The notes beneath the pieces are model-generated. The model ran no database searches and was not told the DNA's origin. It saw only the letters and a program-made list of their open reading frames with translations. A DNA stretch of 64,000 nt, from contig NZ_JAHBGE010000036.1 in assembly GCF_018390635.1 (NCBI RefSeq), forward strand, positions 32,317 to 96,316, in the 5' to 3' direction. Position 1 is the first letter of the stretch. Every line of letters begins with the position of its first letter. Source of the DNA: Ancylobacter lacus (GTDB taxonomy: Bacteria; Pseudomonadota; Alphaproteobacteria; Rhizobiales; Xanthobacteraceae). Made by a program: the position numbers and the translations under genes. Positions 15,748 to 24,676 of the stretch are shown piece by piece.

Positions 15748-18700
15748 TCAGTCGAACCGGCCGGCGGCATGGGCGAGCATGGTGTAGACCTTGCCGGTGT
15801 CGGAGGTGACATAGGTCCGGGCGAGCTGCTGGCCGCGCTCCTCCCGCGACACGCGGTCGAGCAGGCGCTCGAACTCGTTGAGGTAGTGATCGACCGTCTG
15901 GCGGAACTCGCCGTCGCGGCGGTATTTCCGGCGGATGTCCTCGAAGGTCTGCTGGCCCTGCATGGTGTAGAGCCGGCGGGTGAAGACGTTGCGCTCGCCC
16001 CGCTTGTAGCGGTCCCACAGCTCGACCACGGCCTCGTGGTCGATCATCCGGGCAATGTCCATCGAGAGCGAATCGAGCGACTCGATGGTGTGCTGGAGCG
16101 GACGCTCCGGCTCGCGCGACGGCTGGGCCGGCGGGGGCGGGGTGTCGCCATCGCCGGAGGCGCGGGCCAGCAGGTCGGAGAGCCAGCCGCCGCGGCCGTC
16201 GCCTTCGCCGGCCGCCGGGCCGCGCGGGGCGGGTTCGCGGGGTGCCGGCTCGCGCGGGGCGGGCGCGGGGCGATAGGCCGGTTCGCGGCCCTCAGGCCGC
16301 TGATAGGCGGCCGGACGGGCAGCGGGGGCAGGGGCCGGCTCGGCGCGCCCGCGCGGGGTGGCTTCCACCATGTCCAGCGCACGGCCCTGCTTGGCGACGA
16401 TGTCGTTCAGCTCGGCGAGCGCCTTGATCTGCTCGGCAACCGCCCGGCGCATGGTCGCGGCAGTGGTCTCGGTCTCGGCCGGCAGCTCGAGAACGCCGCG
16501 GCGAAGCTCCTCGCGGGTCGACTTGAGCAGCTTCTGGATTTCCTCGGTCGAACTGCGCATCTCGCGCGTCACGTCGAGGAAGCTGGAGTTGGCCTGCTCC
16601 ATGAGGGCGCCGACTTCACCCACGGCCGCCTCATAGGCGGCGTGCAGCGCGGCCGTGGTGCGGTCGCGCTCGGTCTCGGCGAGGGCGCGGATCTTCTCCT
16701 GCTGCTCGCTGAGGGCGGCGGCGGAATGCTCGGACGACTGGGCTACCAGTTCGGCGATTTCCTGGGCCCGGGCTTCGGCGTTCTCCAGCGTGCCCTTGAG
16801 CACGGAAGCGAACGAGCCGAGCCGGTCGCCGAGTTCGTCGGCCTTGCCCGACAGCGTGTCGGCGAGGCTGACAATGCCGGCGCCGCGTTCCGAAAGCGTG
16901 GCGTCGATATGGCTGTGGGTCTGGCTGAGGGTGTTGGCGACGCTGGCGATGACCGAGGCCTGCTCGTTGAAGCGCTGGGTCAGCTCCGCGACCTCCTGCA
17001 GAACGCCGGTGGAGACGCCCTGGAGCGTGCGGATCTGCTCGTCCATCCGGCCCGAGCTGAAGGTGGTTGATTCCTCCACATGGTCGATGGTCGAGCGGAA
17101 CGCCTCCAGCCGCTGCGACATCGCCTGCTCGATGGTGCCGAGATTGCCGGCGGCGCTGGCGAGGACGCCCTGCAGCGAGCCGTTCATCTCCGAGAGCTGG
17201 GCGAGAACGTTGTTGATCTCGGTGCGCAGTGACTCGTTGGTGGTGGCGAGCTCGCCGATGGTGGCGCGGCCGGAGCTGGCGATGGAGTCGACGAGGCCCG
17301 CCGTGCGCCCTTCCAGCGCCTGCAGCAGTTCCTCGCTAACCCGGCCGATCTCGCCGGAAGCATGGTCGGCGGTGCGGTGGATCGCCGACACCAGCCCGCC
17401 CGTGCGGCGCTCGAGATTGCCGAGGAGCTGCTCGCTGGCGCGGCCGATCTCGCCCGAGGCGTCGTTGGCGGTGCGCTGGAACAGTTCGACCGCGTTGGCG
17501 GTGCGGCTCTCGATGGCCGCCAGCATGTCCTCGCTGGCGCGCAGGATCTGGTCGGCACGCCCGCCGGTGGCGGTTTCGAAGGCGGCGACGATGGTGCCGG
17601 TGCGCTCCTCCAGCGTCCGCAGCAGGCCGTCGCTGGCGCGCTCGATGTCCTGCACGGCGGTGCCGCGCGTGGTCTCGATCGCGTTGATGAGGCTGCCGGA
17701 GCGGTTTTCGAAGGTCTGCAGCAACTCGTCGCTGGCGCGGCTGATGTCCTCGACCGCGATGCCGCGGGTCTGCTCGATGGCCTGGATGAGGCCGCTCGAC
17801 CGGTTCTCCAGGGTCTGGATCAGCTCGTCGCCTGCGGCGGAGAGGTTCTGCACCACGTGGCCATGGGTCTGCTCCAGCGCCTGGGCCAGCGAAGTGCGAT
17901 GGGTGTCGAGCGCGGCCAGCACCTCGCCGCTGGCGCGGGTGATTTCCGAGGCAATGCCGATGCTGCGGTCGTTCAGCGCGGCGAGGAAGCCGTTGCCGCC
18001 TTCGTTCACCAGCTGCGCCAGCTCGTGGGTACGGGCGTCGAACAGCTCGGCGATGGAGCCGGCACGCTCGGTGAGGGTGCGGCTGACATTGTCGACCAGC
18101 CCGTTCAGGGTGCGTTCCACCGCGCCGGCTTCGGTGCGCAGGATGCCGGTGACGGTCTCCATGCGGTGGGCGAGGGATTCGGCAACGCCCTGGCCACGCA
18201 CCTCGATGGTGGTGACGACGCTTTCGAGGCGGCCGACCACCGCCTCCTCGAACCGGCTGACGCGGGCGTCCAGCGTGCCGGCGATCTCCAGCGCGCGGTT
18301 TCCGAGCGTGCGGTCGGCGTGTTCGATCCGCTCGCTGAGCGACTCGGTCACGATCTTGGTGCGCTCGGCGAAGAAGCCGTCGAGCGTTGCGAGCGAGCGG
18401 TCCATCGAATCGCTGGCGAGCTTTGTGCCTTCGCTCACGGTGCGGGCGAACTCGCTCGTCCCGCTATGCAGCGTGCTGTTCAGCTCGCGCGCGCCTTGGC
18501 CGAGGCTGTCGTCGAGGCGGGCGAGATGATGGTCAAGAGACTGCGAAATCTCGTTATTCTTGGCGTAGACGCGGTCGTCGAAGGTGGTGAGCGTCTGCTC
18601 GATCGAGCGGGCCAGCAGGTCCACCCGGTCAGTCAGCTGGCCGACGAGGTGGCTGCCCTGGTCGCGCAGGGTCTCGTCGAAGAGACGGAGCCCGCCGGTG

Positions 18701-20982
18701 ATCTGGCCCACCAGGCTGCTGCCCTGGGTCCGCAGCGTGGAATCGAAGGTTCGCAGGCTCTCGGCGATGTGCCGTTCCAGCGCGGAGGATTCGCCGCCGA
18801 TGCGGTCGGCCAGCTCGGTGCCGCGCACGGAGATGGTCTCCTCGAACGCCTTCAGCCGGGAGTTGAGGATCTCCTTGATCGCTTCGCCCTTGGAGCCGAT
18901 GGTCGTCGCCAGCGTCTCCGCGGTCTCGCGGAACTGCTCGGTGACGCGGTTGCCGCGCGAGCTGATGATCTGCGCCACTTCGGCGCCGACCCGGGTCATG
19001 TGCTCGCTGAGCTGGTGGCTGCGGGCGGCGAGGTCGAGTGCCCAGCGGTCGGCCGCGGTGGAGAGGGTCTCGTTGATGCCCTCGCCGGCGCCCTGGAGCT
19101 GGTCCGCCACGCGCTGGCCGGTTTCGGCGAGCAGGCGCTCCAGCTCGACGCCGCGCACCGCGACGGTCTCGTAGATGCGGTTGCCGGTGTCGCCGATGCG
19201 GTCGGCGAGGTCGTCGCCGCGCACGGTGATGGTGTCGGCGATGCGGGTGCCGGTTTCCTCGAGCTTGCGGACGACGTCGCCGCCGCGGCGGGAGAGGTCG
19301 AGCACCAGCGCTTCGCCCGTGCCCTTCAGGGTCTGGTTCACCTCGGTCGCCCGCACCGCGATCTCGTCGGAGAGACGGGTGCCGGTGTCGAGGAGGGTCT
19401 GGGTGATCTGGTCGGAGCGGGCGGCCAGCGTCTCGGTCAGGGCCTGGGTGGTGGCCGAGAGCTTGGCGTCCATGTCGTCGGTGCGGCGCGCCACCACGTC
19501 GGAAAGCTCGGCAGCGCTGTCGAGCAGGCGGGTGCCGATTTCGTCGGTGTGCGAGGCGAGCGTGTTGGTGACGCTCTGCGCGACTTCCGAGAGGCGATCG
19601 TTGATGCCGGCGGTCTGCGAGGTGAGCGAGGCGATGAGCTGTTCGCTGGAGCCGGTGAGATTGCTGCTGACGTCGTTGCCGGTGGCGTGCAGGCGGTCGA
19701 TGAGGTCGTTGCCCTTCTCGGTGAGGGCGTCGATGATCGTGTCGCCGACGCGGCCGAGCGCCAGCGTGATGTGCTCGCCCTTGTCCGACAGGGTGGTGGT
19801 GACGCGCTCGGCGGCGTCGTTCACGGTGGCGTTGATGCGCTCGCCGACGCCGTCGATCTCCTGGGAGAAGGCGTGGTGGGCCCCGCCGATGGCGTCGCGC
19901 AGCCGCTCGGCGTGGGTCAGGATGACCTCGCGCTCGCCCTGCAACGCCTCGATGAGGGCGCGCATGCGCACCTCGTTCTCGTCATAGGCGCGTTCCAGCA
20001 CGGCCACTTCGGCGCGGACCATGGCTTCGAGTTCGCCGGCCCGGGTGATGGTGCGCTCGACACCTTCGCCCATGGCGGTCACTTCGCGGCGGATCGCCTG
20101 ACCGAAGGTGACGACCGCTTCGGTGGTGATGGCGTCGGGCTCGGCGAGGCGGATCGCGACCTGCGCCATGGAGCGGGCGACGAGGCGCATCTCCTGGGTG
20201 CGGGCGACCATCATCGCGAGAATGAAGAAGAAAATCGGCGGGACGACGATGCCGCCGACGATGGCGAGCAGGGCGGGCGAGGTGAGCAGGTCGACCGGAA
20301 GGCCGGCGGCTTCGGCGGCGCGCAGATGGGCGAGGGCGATGAAGGCGCCGGCGCCGACCCACAGCGCCGAGGCGACGGCGGCGATGAGGTAGGGCGCGCG
20401 GGAGGGGCGGCGCTGCAGCACGGCGAGCATCTGGCCGATGTTCTGGCGGTCGTCATTGGCGGGACGCGCCGGCGACGAGCCTTCGCCGCGCCGTCCGCGT
20501 GTGTCGGGGCGGGCGTGCTCGGCGATGCGGCCGCCGAGGCGCTCGAAGGCGGCGCTGTCGGCCGGCTGGACCGGGGTCTGGGTGCCGGGCCATTGCGGCG
20601 CGTCGTAGTCGGTCTCGTCGTAATCGGCGCCGCCGGGCGCGCCCTCGTCGAAGGCGCGGGGCGGGCGCGCGGCGCCCTCGGCGGGGCGGACGGCGAAGGC
20701 GTCGGGGTCGAAGGGGTCCCGGTCCCGCCGCGCACCTTCGAACGGATCCTCGTAAGGATCTGAATCATCGAAGGATTCGCCACGGGTGTCGCGCCGTGGC
20801 GCGAAATCCTGGTCGAGATCGTCGCCCGGGCTGCGCGTGGACCGCGCCGGCTCCTGGTCGTCGTCCCGCCCGTCGCGGGTCTGGTCCCGCCCATGTGCCA
20901 GGTCGAGATTCAGGGCCTCCTCGATCGCCGACAGAGCGGCCGCGGTGGGGTCCTGGTTAACTTTCTTCGTGCTCGTCGACAT
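15748..20982 (-). CDS. gpr: Growth Pole Ring (GPR)-like giant apolipoprotein-type protein
   Basis: A 1744-residue membrane-anchored protein. Residues 1-190 are acidic and low-complexity; two membrane helices lie at ~198-218 and ~237-260; then ~1230 residues of helix with repeated 22/33-residue apolipoprotein-like units; a Pro/Ala-rich linker at ~1550-1640; and a conserved charged C-terminus including WDRYKRGERNVFTRRLY. This layout matches the Agrobacterium GPR protein (about 2100 residues), which forms a ring at the growing pole and is needed for polar growth. The ATG at 20982 has GGAGG eight bases ahead. Assignment rests on architecture and remembered similarity. Confidence 0.82.
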   Translation of the reverse strand: MSTSTKKVNQDPTAAALSAIEEALNLDLAHGRDQTRDGRDDDQEPARSTRSPGDDLDQDFAPRRDTRGESFDDSDPYEDPFEGARRDRDPFDPDAFAVRPAEGAARPPRAFDEGAPGGADYDETDYDAPQWPGTQTPVQPADSAAFERLGGRIAEHARPDTRGRRGEGSSPARPANDDRQNIGQMLAVLQRRPSRAPYLIAAVASALWVGAGAFIALAHLRAAEAAGLPVDLLTSPALLAIVGGIVVPPIFFFILAMMVARTQEMRLVARSMAQVAIRLAEPDAITTEAVVTFGQAIRREVTAMGEGVERTITRAGELEAMVRAEVAVLERAYDENEVRMRALIEALQGEREVILTHAERLRDAIGGAHHAFSQEIDGVGERINATVNDAAERVTTTLSDKGEHITLALGRVGDTIIDALTEKGNDLIDRLHATGNDVSSNLTGSSEQLIASLTSQTAGINDRLSEVAQSVTNTLASHTDEIGTRLLDSAAELSDVVARRTDDMDAKLSATTQALTETLAARSDQITQTLLDTGTRLSDEIAVRATEVNQTLKGTGEALVLDLSRRGGDVVRKLEETGTRIADTITVRGDDLADRIGDTGNRIYETVAVRGVELERLLAETGQRVADQLQGAGEGINETLSTAADRWALDLAARSHQLSEHMTRVGAEVAQIISSRGNRVTEQFRETAETLATTIGSKGEAIKEILNSRLKAFEETISVRGTELADRIGGESSALERHIAESLRTFDSTLRTQGSSLVGQITGGLRLFDETLRDQGSHLVGQLTDRVDLLARSIEQTLTTFDDRVYAKNNEISQSLDHHLARLDDSLGQGARELNSTLHSGTSEFARTVSEGTKLASDSMDRSLATLDGFFAERTKIVTESLSERIEHADRTLGNRALEIAGTLDARVSRFEEAVVGRLESVVTTIEVRGQGVAESLAHRMETVTGILRTEAGAVERTLNGLVDNVSRTLTERAGSIAELFDARTHELAQLVNEGGNGFLAALNDRSIGIASEITRASGEVLAALDTHRTSLAQALEQTHGHVVQNLSAAGDELIQTLENRSSGLIQAIEQTRGIAVEDISRASDELLQTFENRSGSLINAIETTRGTAVQDIERASDGLLRTLEERTGTIVAAFETATGGRADQILRASEDMLAAIESRTANAVELFQRTANDASGEIGRASEQLLGNLERRTGGLVSAIHRTADHASGEIGRVSEELLQALEGRTAGLVDSIASSGRATIGELATTNESLRTEINNVLAQLSEMNGSLQGVLASAAGNLGTIEQAMSQRLEAFRSTIDHVEESTTFSSGRMDEQIRTLQGVSTGVLQEVAELTQRFNEQASVIASVANTLSQTHSHIDATLSERGAGIVSLADTLSGKADELGDRLGSFASVLKGTLENAEARAQEIAELVAQSSEHSAAALSEQQEKIRALAETERDRTTAALHAAYEAAVGEVGALMEQANSSFLDVTREMRSSTEEIQKLLKSTREELRRGVLELPAETETTAATMRRAVAEQIKALAELNDIVAKQGRALDMVEATPRGRAEPAPAPAARPAAYQRPEGREPAYRPAPAPREPAPREPAPRGPAAGEGDGRGGWLSDLLARASGDGDTPPPPAQPSREPERPLQHTIESLDSLSMDIARMIDHEAVVELWDRYKRGERNVFTRRLYTMQGQQTFEDIRRKYRRDGEFRQTVDHYLNEFERLLDRVSREERGQQLARTYVTSDTGKVYTMLAHAAGRFD
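17242..17934 (-). repeat. Seven tandem 99-bp (33-residue) repeats inside the GPR-like gene
   Basis: Consecutive units of exactly 33 residues start at ASGEVLAAL (17836-17934), AGDELIQTL, ASDELLQTF, ASDGLLRTL, ASEDMLAAI, ASEQLLGNL and VSEELLQAL, each 99 bp apart. Each unit follows the pattern [AV]SxxLLxxLExR and a closing ER/GR. Thirty-three is three apolipoprotein-like 11-mers, so the helix face repeats in phase. Confidence 0.85.
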
Positions 20983-21569
20983 CGCCGTCGCCTCCGGTCC
21001 GTACGCTACTCCGACCGGCTCACGCCGTCGGGCCGGGGTTGCCACCTACCCGTTCCGCCACGCCGCACGGCGTATCCCCTAGGGAACACGCCTTTTTGGC
21101 CGCAACCGTGACGTCTCTGGTCTGCCGCAGCCTTATCCTATGCCGGGGGGCTTTCAAAAGGGAACTAGGGTTTCGTAAACGTGTGTCGATATCGTTAACG
21201 ACCTGTTCACCATACCGCCGGAAGGTGTTTTGAAACCGTCGGCGCAGACCCGCGGGCCCGGATGGGCGGCAATGCGGCTCTGCGGCGGCCCTCTGGGCGG
21301 CCCGGTGAACCCATTGTCGGACGTTGCGGCGCGGGAGTCCAGTCGGTGCGGTGAGGTGGACGATGTGTCCAGTCATCGTCCTCGGGCGGGCGGTCGCGGC
21401 CGGGGATGTGGAAAAACCGCCGCACCCCGGACGGGAGGGGCGGCCATGCCGCCTCGCGACAGCGGCGAGAGGGCGGCGCCGCGCGCGGCACTCTGGCAAT
21501 CCGGCCGGGCGGAGGTTATCTAGGCCCGCCCGCCTTCGAACCATTCCAGCCCGCGAGAAGCCGCTCCCG
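20983..21569. other. Long intergenic region between GPR-like gene and ferredoxin gene
   Basis: About 590 bases between divergent genes. The segment ~21060-21230 is relatively AT-rich and probably carries the GPR-like promoter. TTAA at 21195 followed seven bases later by TTCA resembles a CtrA half-site pair with one mismatch, too weak to call. The rest (21240-21560) is GC-rich with no gene I can support. Confidence 0.45.
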
Positions 21570-21890
21570 ATGCCCAAGATCACCTTCATCGACGCCGCCG
21601 GCACCGCCCGCACCGTAGAAGCCCAGATCGGGCAGACCGTGATGGAGGCGGCGATCCGCAACGGCGTGCCGGGCATCGACGCGGAATGCGGCGGCGCCTG
21701 CGCCTGCGCGACCTGCCATGTCTATGTCGACGAGGCCTGGCAGGGGGCCACCGGGGAGCCCTCCACCATGGAGGAGGACATGCTCGACTTCGCTTCCGAC
21801 GTGAAGCCGAATTCGCGCCTGTCCTGCCAGATCAAGATCGGCGAGGCGCTCGACGGGCTGGTGGTGCGCACCCCCGCGCAGCAGGGCTGA
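21570..21890 (+). CDS. [2Fe-2S] ferredoxin, adrenodoxin/Fdx type
   Basis: A 106-residue soluble electron carrier. The cluster ligands are the three cysteines in [15 protein letters not shown] (C-x5-C-x2-C) plus a distant one in [10 protein letters not shown], the adrenodoxin-like spacing. The acidic segment [12 protein letters not shown] before the fourth cysteine is the usual partner-docking helix. Likely partners are a cytochrome P450, a Rieske oxygenase or the Fe-S assembly system; none is in the window. The ATG at 21570 is where homology starts, although the frame is open from 21324. Confidence 0.93.
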   Translation: MPKITFIDAAGTARTVEAQIGQTVMEAAIRNGVPGIDAECGGACACATCHVYVDEAWQGATGEPSTMEEDMLDFASDVKPNSRLSCQIKIGEALDGLVVRTPAQQG

Positions 21891-22009
21891 GCCCGTCGGT
21901 CGCGGCTGGCGGACATTTCACGCCGGTTCCCCGTCCGGCGGCGGCATCCTGACCGAGGATGCCGGCGCGCGCTGGGCCGTGCCTCGCTGCGCTCGGGGCG
22001 CCTGATGGT

Positions 22010-22150
22010 CTAGCGGGCCCCTGCCGGCAGGGTGTGGGCAACGGGGAATGCGGTGTGCGCCGTGGCGCGGGCAGCGGCGCTGTCGCGGGCATTGGCGCAG
22101 ACGATGCCGAAGGCGGCCAGCGCCACCGCGACGAGAAGCAGCCTGTTCAT
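22010..22150 (-). CDS. 46-residue exported small protein, divergent member of tandem family
   Basis: A short gene with a clean AGGAG site ahead of the ATG at 22150. It encodes a hydrophobic signal (MNRLLLVAVALAAFGIVCAN, ending in the AxA-like CANA) followed by ~25 residues rich in Ala and Arg and a stop at 22010. The first 20 residues align with the signal peptides of the three 69-70-residue genes just upstream on the same strand, so it looks like a fourth, truncated or diverged copy. No function can be named. Confidence 0.62.
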   Translation of the reverse strand: MNRLLLVAVALAAFGIVCANARDSAAARATAHTAFPVAHTLPAGAR

Positions 22151-22226
22151 CGGAAAATCTCCTGCGGGCCGCCGGCGACGGGGAGGGCGCCGCCGGCGCC
22201 GTCATGGGCGGGCATCGGCGCCCGTA

Positions 22227-22436
22227 TCAGCGGCTGGAACGGGCGTTCTGCGCGACCTCAGCGGCGATGAAGGCGTCCGACACCGGGGCGGTCGCGGCGG
22301 CGGCGTTGCGGCCCTCGGTGATCGAGACGGTCGCGGCGGGCTTGCCGTAGAGGCTGGGGTCGCGGCCATCGGCGGCGTTGGCGGCAACCGAGCCGAAGGT
22401 GAGCAGGGCAAGGGTGGCGAGGACGATCTTGTTCAT
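22227..22436 (-). CDS. Small exported protein, tandem paralogue 1
   Basis: A 69-residue protein: a Sec signal of ~22 residues ending in ANA, then a mature part starting ADGRDPSLYGKPAATVS and continuing with EGRNAAAATAPVSDAFI. The ATG at 22436 has an AGGAGAGA site. It is nearly identical to the gene at 22508 and close to that at 22796. The mature ~47 residues are probably partly disordered and periplasmic or secreted. I do not recognise the family; short DUF-type proteins with DPSLYGKP-like motifs occur in this order. Function unknown. Confidence 0.82.
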   Translation of the reverse strand: MNKIVLATLALLTFGSVAANAADGRDPSLYGKPAATVSITEGRNAAAATAPVSDAFIAAEVAQNARSSR

Positions 22437-22507
22437 GGAAGTCTCTCCTGAAGCGGCGGCGCGCTCACATGGGGCGCCGGGATGGGGAACGAGGCGGAAG
22501 GTTCGGC

Positions 22508-22717
22508 TCAGCGGCTGGAGCGGGCGTTCTGCGCGACCTCAGCGGCGATGAAGGCGTCCGACACCGGGGCGGTCGCGGCGGCGGCGTTGCGGCCTTCGGT
22601 GATCGAGACGGTCGCGGCGGGCTTGCCGTAGAGGCTAGGGTCGCGGCCATCGGCGGCATTCGCGGCAACCGAGCCGAAGGTGAGCAGGGCGAGGGTGGCG
22701 AGGACGATCTTGTTCAT
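22508..22717 (-). CDS. Small exported protein, tandem paralogue 2
   Basis: A 69-residue protein that, as translated, is identical to the one at 22227. DNA differences are a few silent changes, and the 5' flank (about 44 bases ahead of the start codon, including the ribosome site) is repeated exactly. The repeat unit is 281 bp start-to-start. That means a recent duplication of gene plus leader. It has the same signal peptide and the same conserved C-terminal AEVAQNARSSR. Confidence 0.82.
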   Translation of the reverse strand: MNKIVLATLALLTFGSVAANAADGRDPSLYGKPAATVSITEGRNAAAATAPVSDAFIAAEVAQNARSSR

Positions 22718-22795
22718 GGAAGTCTCTCCTGAAGCGGCGGCGCGCTCACATGGGGCGCCGGGGAATAGGGAATGAGGTGGAAGGCTTGGGCCGGC

Positions 22796-23008
22796 TCAGC
22801 GGCTGGAGCGGGCGTTCTGCGCGACCTCAGCGGCGATGAAGGCGTCCGACACCGGGGCGGTCGCGGCGGCGGCGTTGCGGCCCTCGGTGACCGAGGCGGA
22901 AACGGCGGGCTTGCCGTAGAGGCTGGGGTCGCGGCCATCGGCGGCGTTGGCGACGACGACACCGCCGAGGGTGCTGAGGACGAGGGTGGCGAGGACGATC
23001 TTCTTCAT
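22796..23008 (-). CDS. Small exported protein, tandem paralogue 3
   Basis: A 70-residue member with a distinct signal (MKKIVLATLVLSTLGGVVVA) but a mature part almost identical to the other two, differing mainly as PAVSASVTEGR. It is the first in transcription order; the next copy starts 78 bases after its stop. Its leader differs from the repeated leader of copies 1 and 2, suggesting it is the oldest copy. The ATG at 23008 has an AGGAGAGA site. Function unknown. Confidence 0.82.
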   Translation of the reverse strand: MKKIVLATLVLSTLGGVVVANAADGRDPSLYGKPAVSASVTEGRNAAAATAPVSDAFIAAEVAQNARSSR

Positions 23009-23172
23009 GGTGGTCTCTCCTGTGGAAGGGCGGTCTCGTTGGCCGCGCCGTTTCGATGGAGAGAACCTAATCCCGGCAAATTCGCAGGACCAGTTGTGTT
23101 AAGGCGCTCGAAACATTGCGTATACGCAATTGCGTGGCCGTGCCGAGGCGGAATGCAGGCGACTCTGTGGGA

Positions 23173-23502
23173 TCACAGCAGCTGCGGCAGCAGAAAGATC
23201 GCCAGCGCCACCGCCAGCCAGGCGGCCAGCCCGCCGAGGATGGCGAGGCGGTAGTCCACCGCGCCAACCAGCAGCCAGCAGGTGCCGAGGAAGACGAGAT
23301 AGGCGGGAATCGTGCGCAGGCTGGAGAGGCAGGCGGTGCGGACGCCGGCGGGGTCGCCCTTGGCCCCCACCGCCAGCAGCGCGAACACCACCAGCACCGG
23401 CGCCAGCGGCAGGATGCCCGGCAGCACATTGCCGCGCTTCGAGGCGAGCACGATGAGCGCGGTGACGAGGCCGCCCAGGGCACCCTTCCAGAGCACGTCC
23501 AT
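23173..23502 (-). CDS. GlpM-family membrane protein
   Basis: A 109-residue protein with four hydrophobic helices. It begins MDVLWKGALGGLVTALIVLA and contains SKRGNVLPGILPLAPV and RTIPAYLVFLGTCWLL, in the order seen in GlpM-like proteins. GlpM was described in Pseudomonas as a small membrane protein linked to glycerol metabolism and alginate production; its biochemical role is not established. The ATG at 23502 has GGGGAGA ahead. The gene stands alone, 74 bases downstream of the YcjF gene on the same strand. Confidence 0.7.
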   Translation of the reverse strand: MDVLWKGALGGLVTALIVLASKRGNVLPGILPLAPVLVVFALLAVGAKGDPAGVRTACLSSLRTIPAYLVFLGTCWLLVGAVDYRLAILGGLAAWLAVALAIFLLPQLL

Positions 23503-23576
23503 TCCGCCGGTCTCCCCTCGCGCGGCAGGCCACGCCGCAGGCCCGGGCGGCACCGCCGCCGGCCGCGCGCTACCTA

Positions 23577-24674
23577 TCAGTCCGGGCGATTCGGCGCGTC
23601 CTTCTTTTCGGCCCGGGTGATGAAGCCGGAGGCGACATCGGCCAGCGCCGGCGGCTTCAGCGCCGCGAAGGGCAGCGGGCGCGTCACCTCGATGGCGGCG
23701 AGGCCGAGCCGGGCGGTGAGCAGGCCGTTCACCACGCCCTCGCCGAGCCGGGCGGAGAGTTTCGCCGCGAGGCCATGGCCCACCACCTGCTGGATCAGCG
23801 AATCCCCCGCCGCCATGCCGCCGGTGACGGCGAGATGCGCCACCACCTGCCGGAACAGCCGGAACATGCCGAGCGCGCCCGGCCGGCCGCCATAGAGCAG
23901 GGCGAGGCGGCGGACGAGGCTCACCGCCGTCAGCAGCACGAAAACGAGGTCCACCGCCGCGCGCGGGCTCACCGCCGTCACCACCGAGACCCGCTTGGCG
24001 GCGTCGGCCACCAGCTTGGTCGCCTCGGCGTCGAGCGGCGCCATGAGGTGGCGCTCGGCGAGGCGCACGAGGTCGGCGCCGTCGATGATCTCCCCGAGAT
24101 GGCCGGAAAGTTCGCTGCGGGCGCGGAACAGCCGCGGCACCCCTTTCGACAGCGTCATCAGCTCGGCGACCACGCCTTCCGCCTCGCGGCGGTCGTCGTG
24201 GAGCAGGGCGCGGGCGGCGGCGAGGCGCAGCCGGTTCAGCGTCTTCAGCCGCATCAGGCCGAACAGCTCCCGCCCGAGGATGGCCAGCGCCGCCACCACC
24301 AGCAGGGCGGCAAAGCCGGTGGCGGTCCAGCCCAGCCAGTCGGAGCGGGCGAACAGGTCCTCGATCAGCTTCCACACCGCGAGGCCGAGCCCCATGCTGA
24401 CGAGGCCGCCGAGCCCGGTCCAGAACAGGGCGGCCCAGCGCGAGCCTTCCGGCGGGGAGGGGGGCAGCGGCAGTTCTTCCTCCGGCTCCGGCAGCACCGG
24501 GGCGGGGGTGACGACCACCGCGCCGCGCCGCACGGCGAGACCCTCCTCCGCCAGCACCACGTCGGGGTCGTCGAGCCGGAACGCCTGGGGGCGGCGGCCG
24601 TCGCGGGCGCGGAAGCCTTCGGCGTGCCCGGCGGCGGACGGGCCGGGGGTGGGGCGGTCGGTGTCGCGGGTCAT
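23577..24674 (-). CDS. ycjF: YcjF-family (DUF697) membrane protein
   Basis: A 365-residue inner-membrane protein. An N-terminal ~90-residue Pro-rich cytosolic region leads to two helices (~WAALFWTGLGGLVSMGLGLA and GWTATGFAALLVVAALAIL), followed by a helical DUF697 domain that includes GELFGLMRLKTLNRLRL-like and AAVDLVFVLLTAVSLVRRLA segments. It is paired with YcjX in enterobacteria, where both are envelope-stress (Psp) regulated and the role is unclear. The ATG at 24674 is two bases after the YcjX stop, so they are co-translated. Confidence 0.87.
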   Translation of the reverse strand: MTRDTDRPTPGPSAAGHAEGFRARDGRRPQAFRLDDPDVVLAEEGLAVRRGAVVVTPAPVLPEPEEELPLPPSPPEGSRWAALFWTGLGGLVSMGLGLAVWKLIEDLFARSDWLGWTATGFAALLVVAALAILGRELFGLMRLKTLNRLRLAAARALLHDDRREAEGVVAELMTLSKGVPRLFRARSELSGHLGEIIDGADLVRLAERHLMAPLDAEATKLVADAAKRVSVVTAVSPRAAVDLVFVLLTAVSLVRRLALLYGGRPGALGMFRLFRQVVAHLAVTGGMAAGDSLIQQVVGHGLAAKLSARLGEGVVNGLLTARLGLAAIEVTRPLPFAALKPPALADVASGFITRAEKKDAPNRPD

Positions 24675-24676
24675 GG

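Larger units (their letters stand above)
22010..23040 (-). repeat. Tandem array of four small exported-protein genes
   Basis: Four short genes on one strand, with start-to-start spacing of 291, 281 and 286-286 bases read from high to low coordinates. Copies 1 and 2 share nearly identical gene and leader sequence. The 44-base leader block at 22438-22482 recurs at 22719-22762. This is an expanding local gene family. Confidence 0.75.

Noticed and set aside
17362..20763. Very long open frame antisense to the GPR-like gene
   Set aside because: It follows from GC-rich codon bias in a repetitive gene; its translation is Gly/Val/Ala-rich without a recognisable domain, while the opposite strand has a start site, terminator and conserved domains.
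21195..21209. CtrA-like TTAA-N7-TTCA site upstream of the GPR-like gene
   Set aside because: One of the two half-sites has a mismatch, so it does not separate from chance; a motif search across cell-cycle genes would be needed.
22010..23040. Repeats as a possible CRISPR or mobile-element scar
   Set aside because: The repeated units are whole genes with ribosome sites and intact reading frames, with ~281-291 bp spacing and no short identical direct repeats or spacers.
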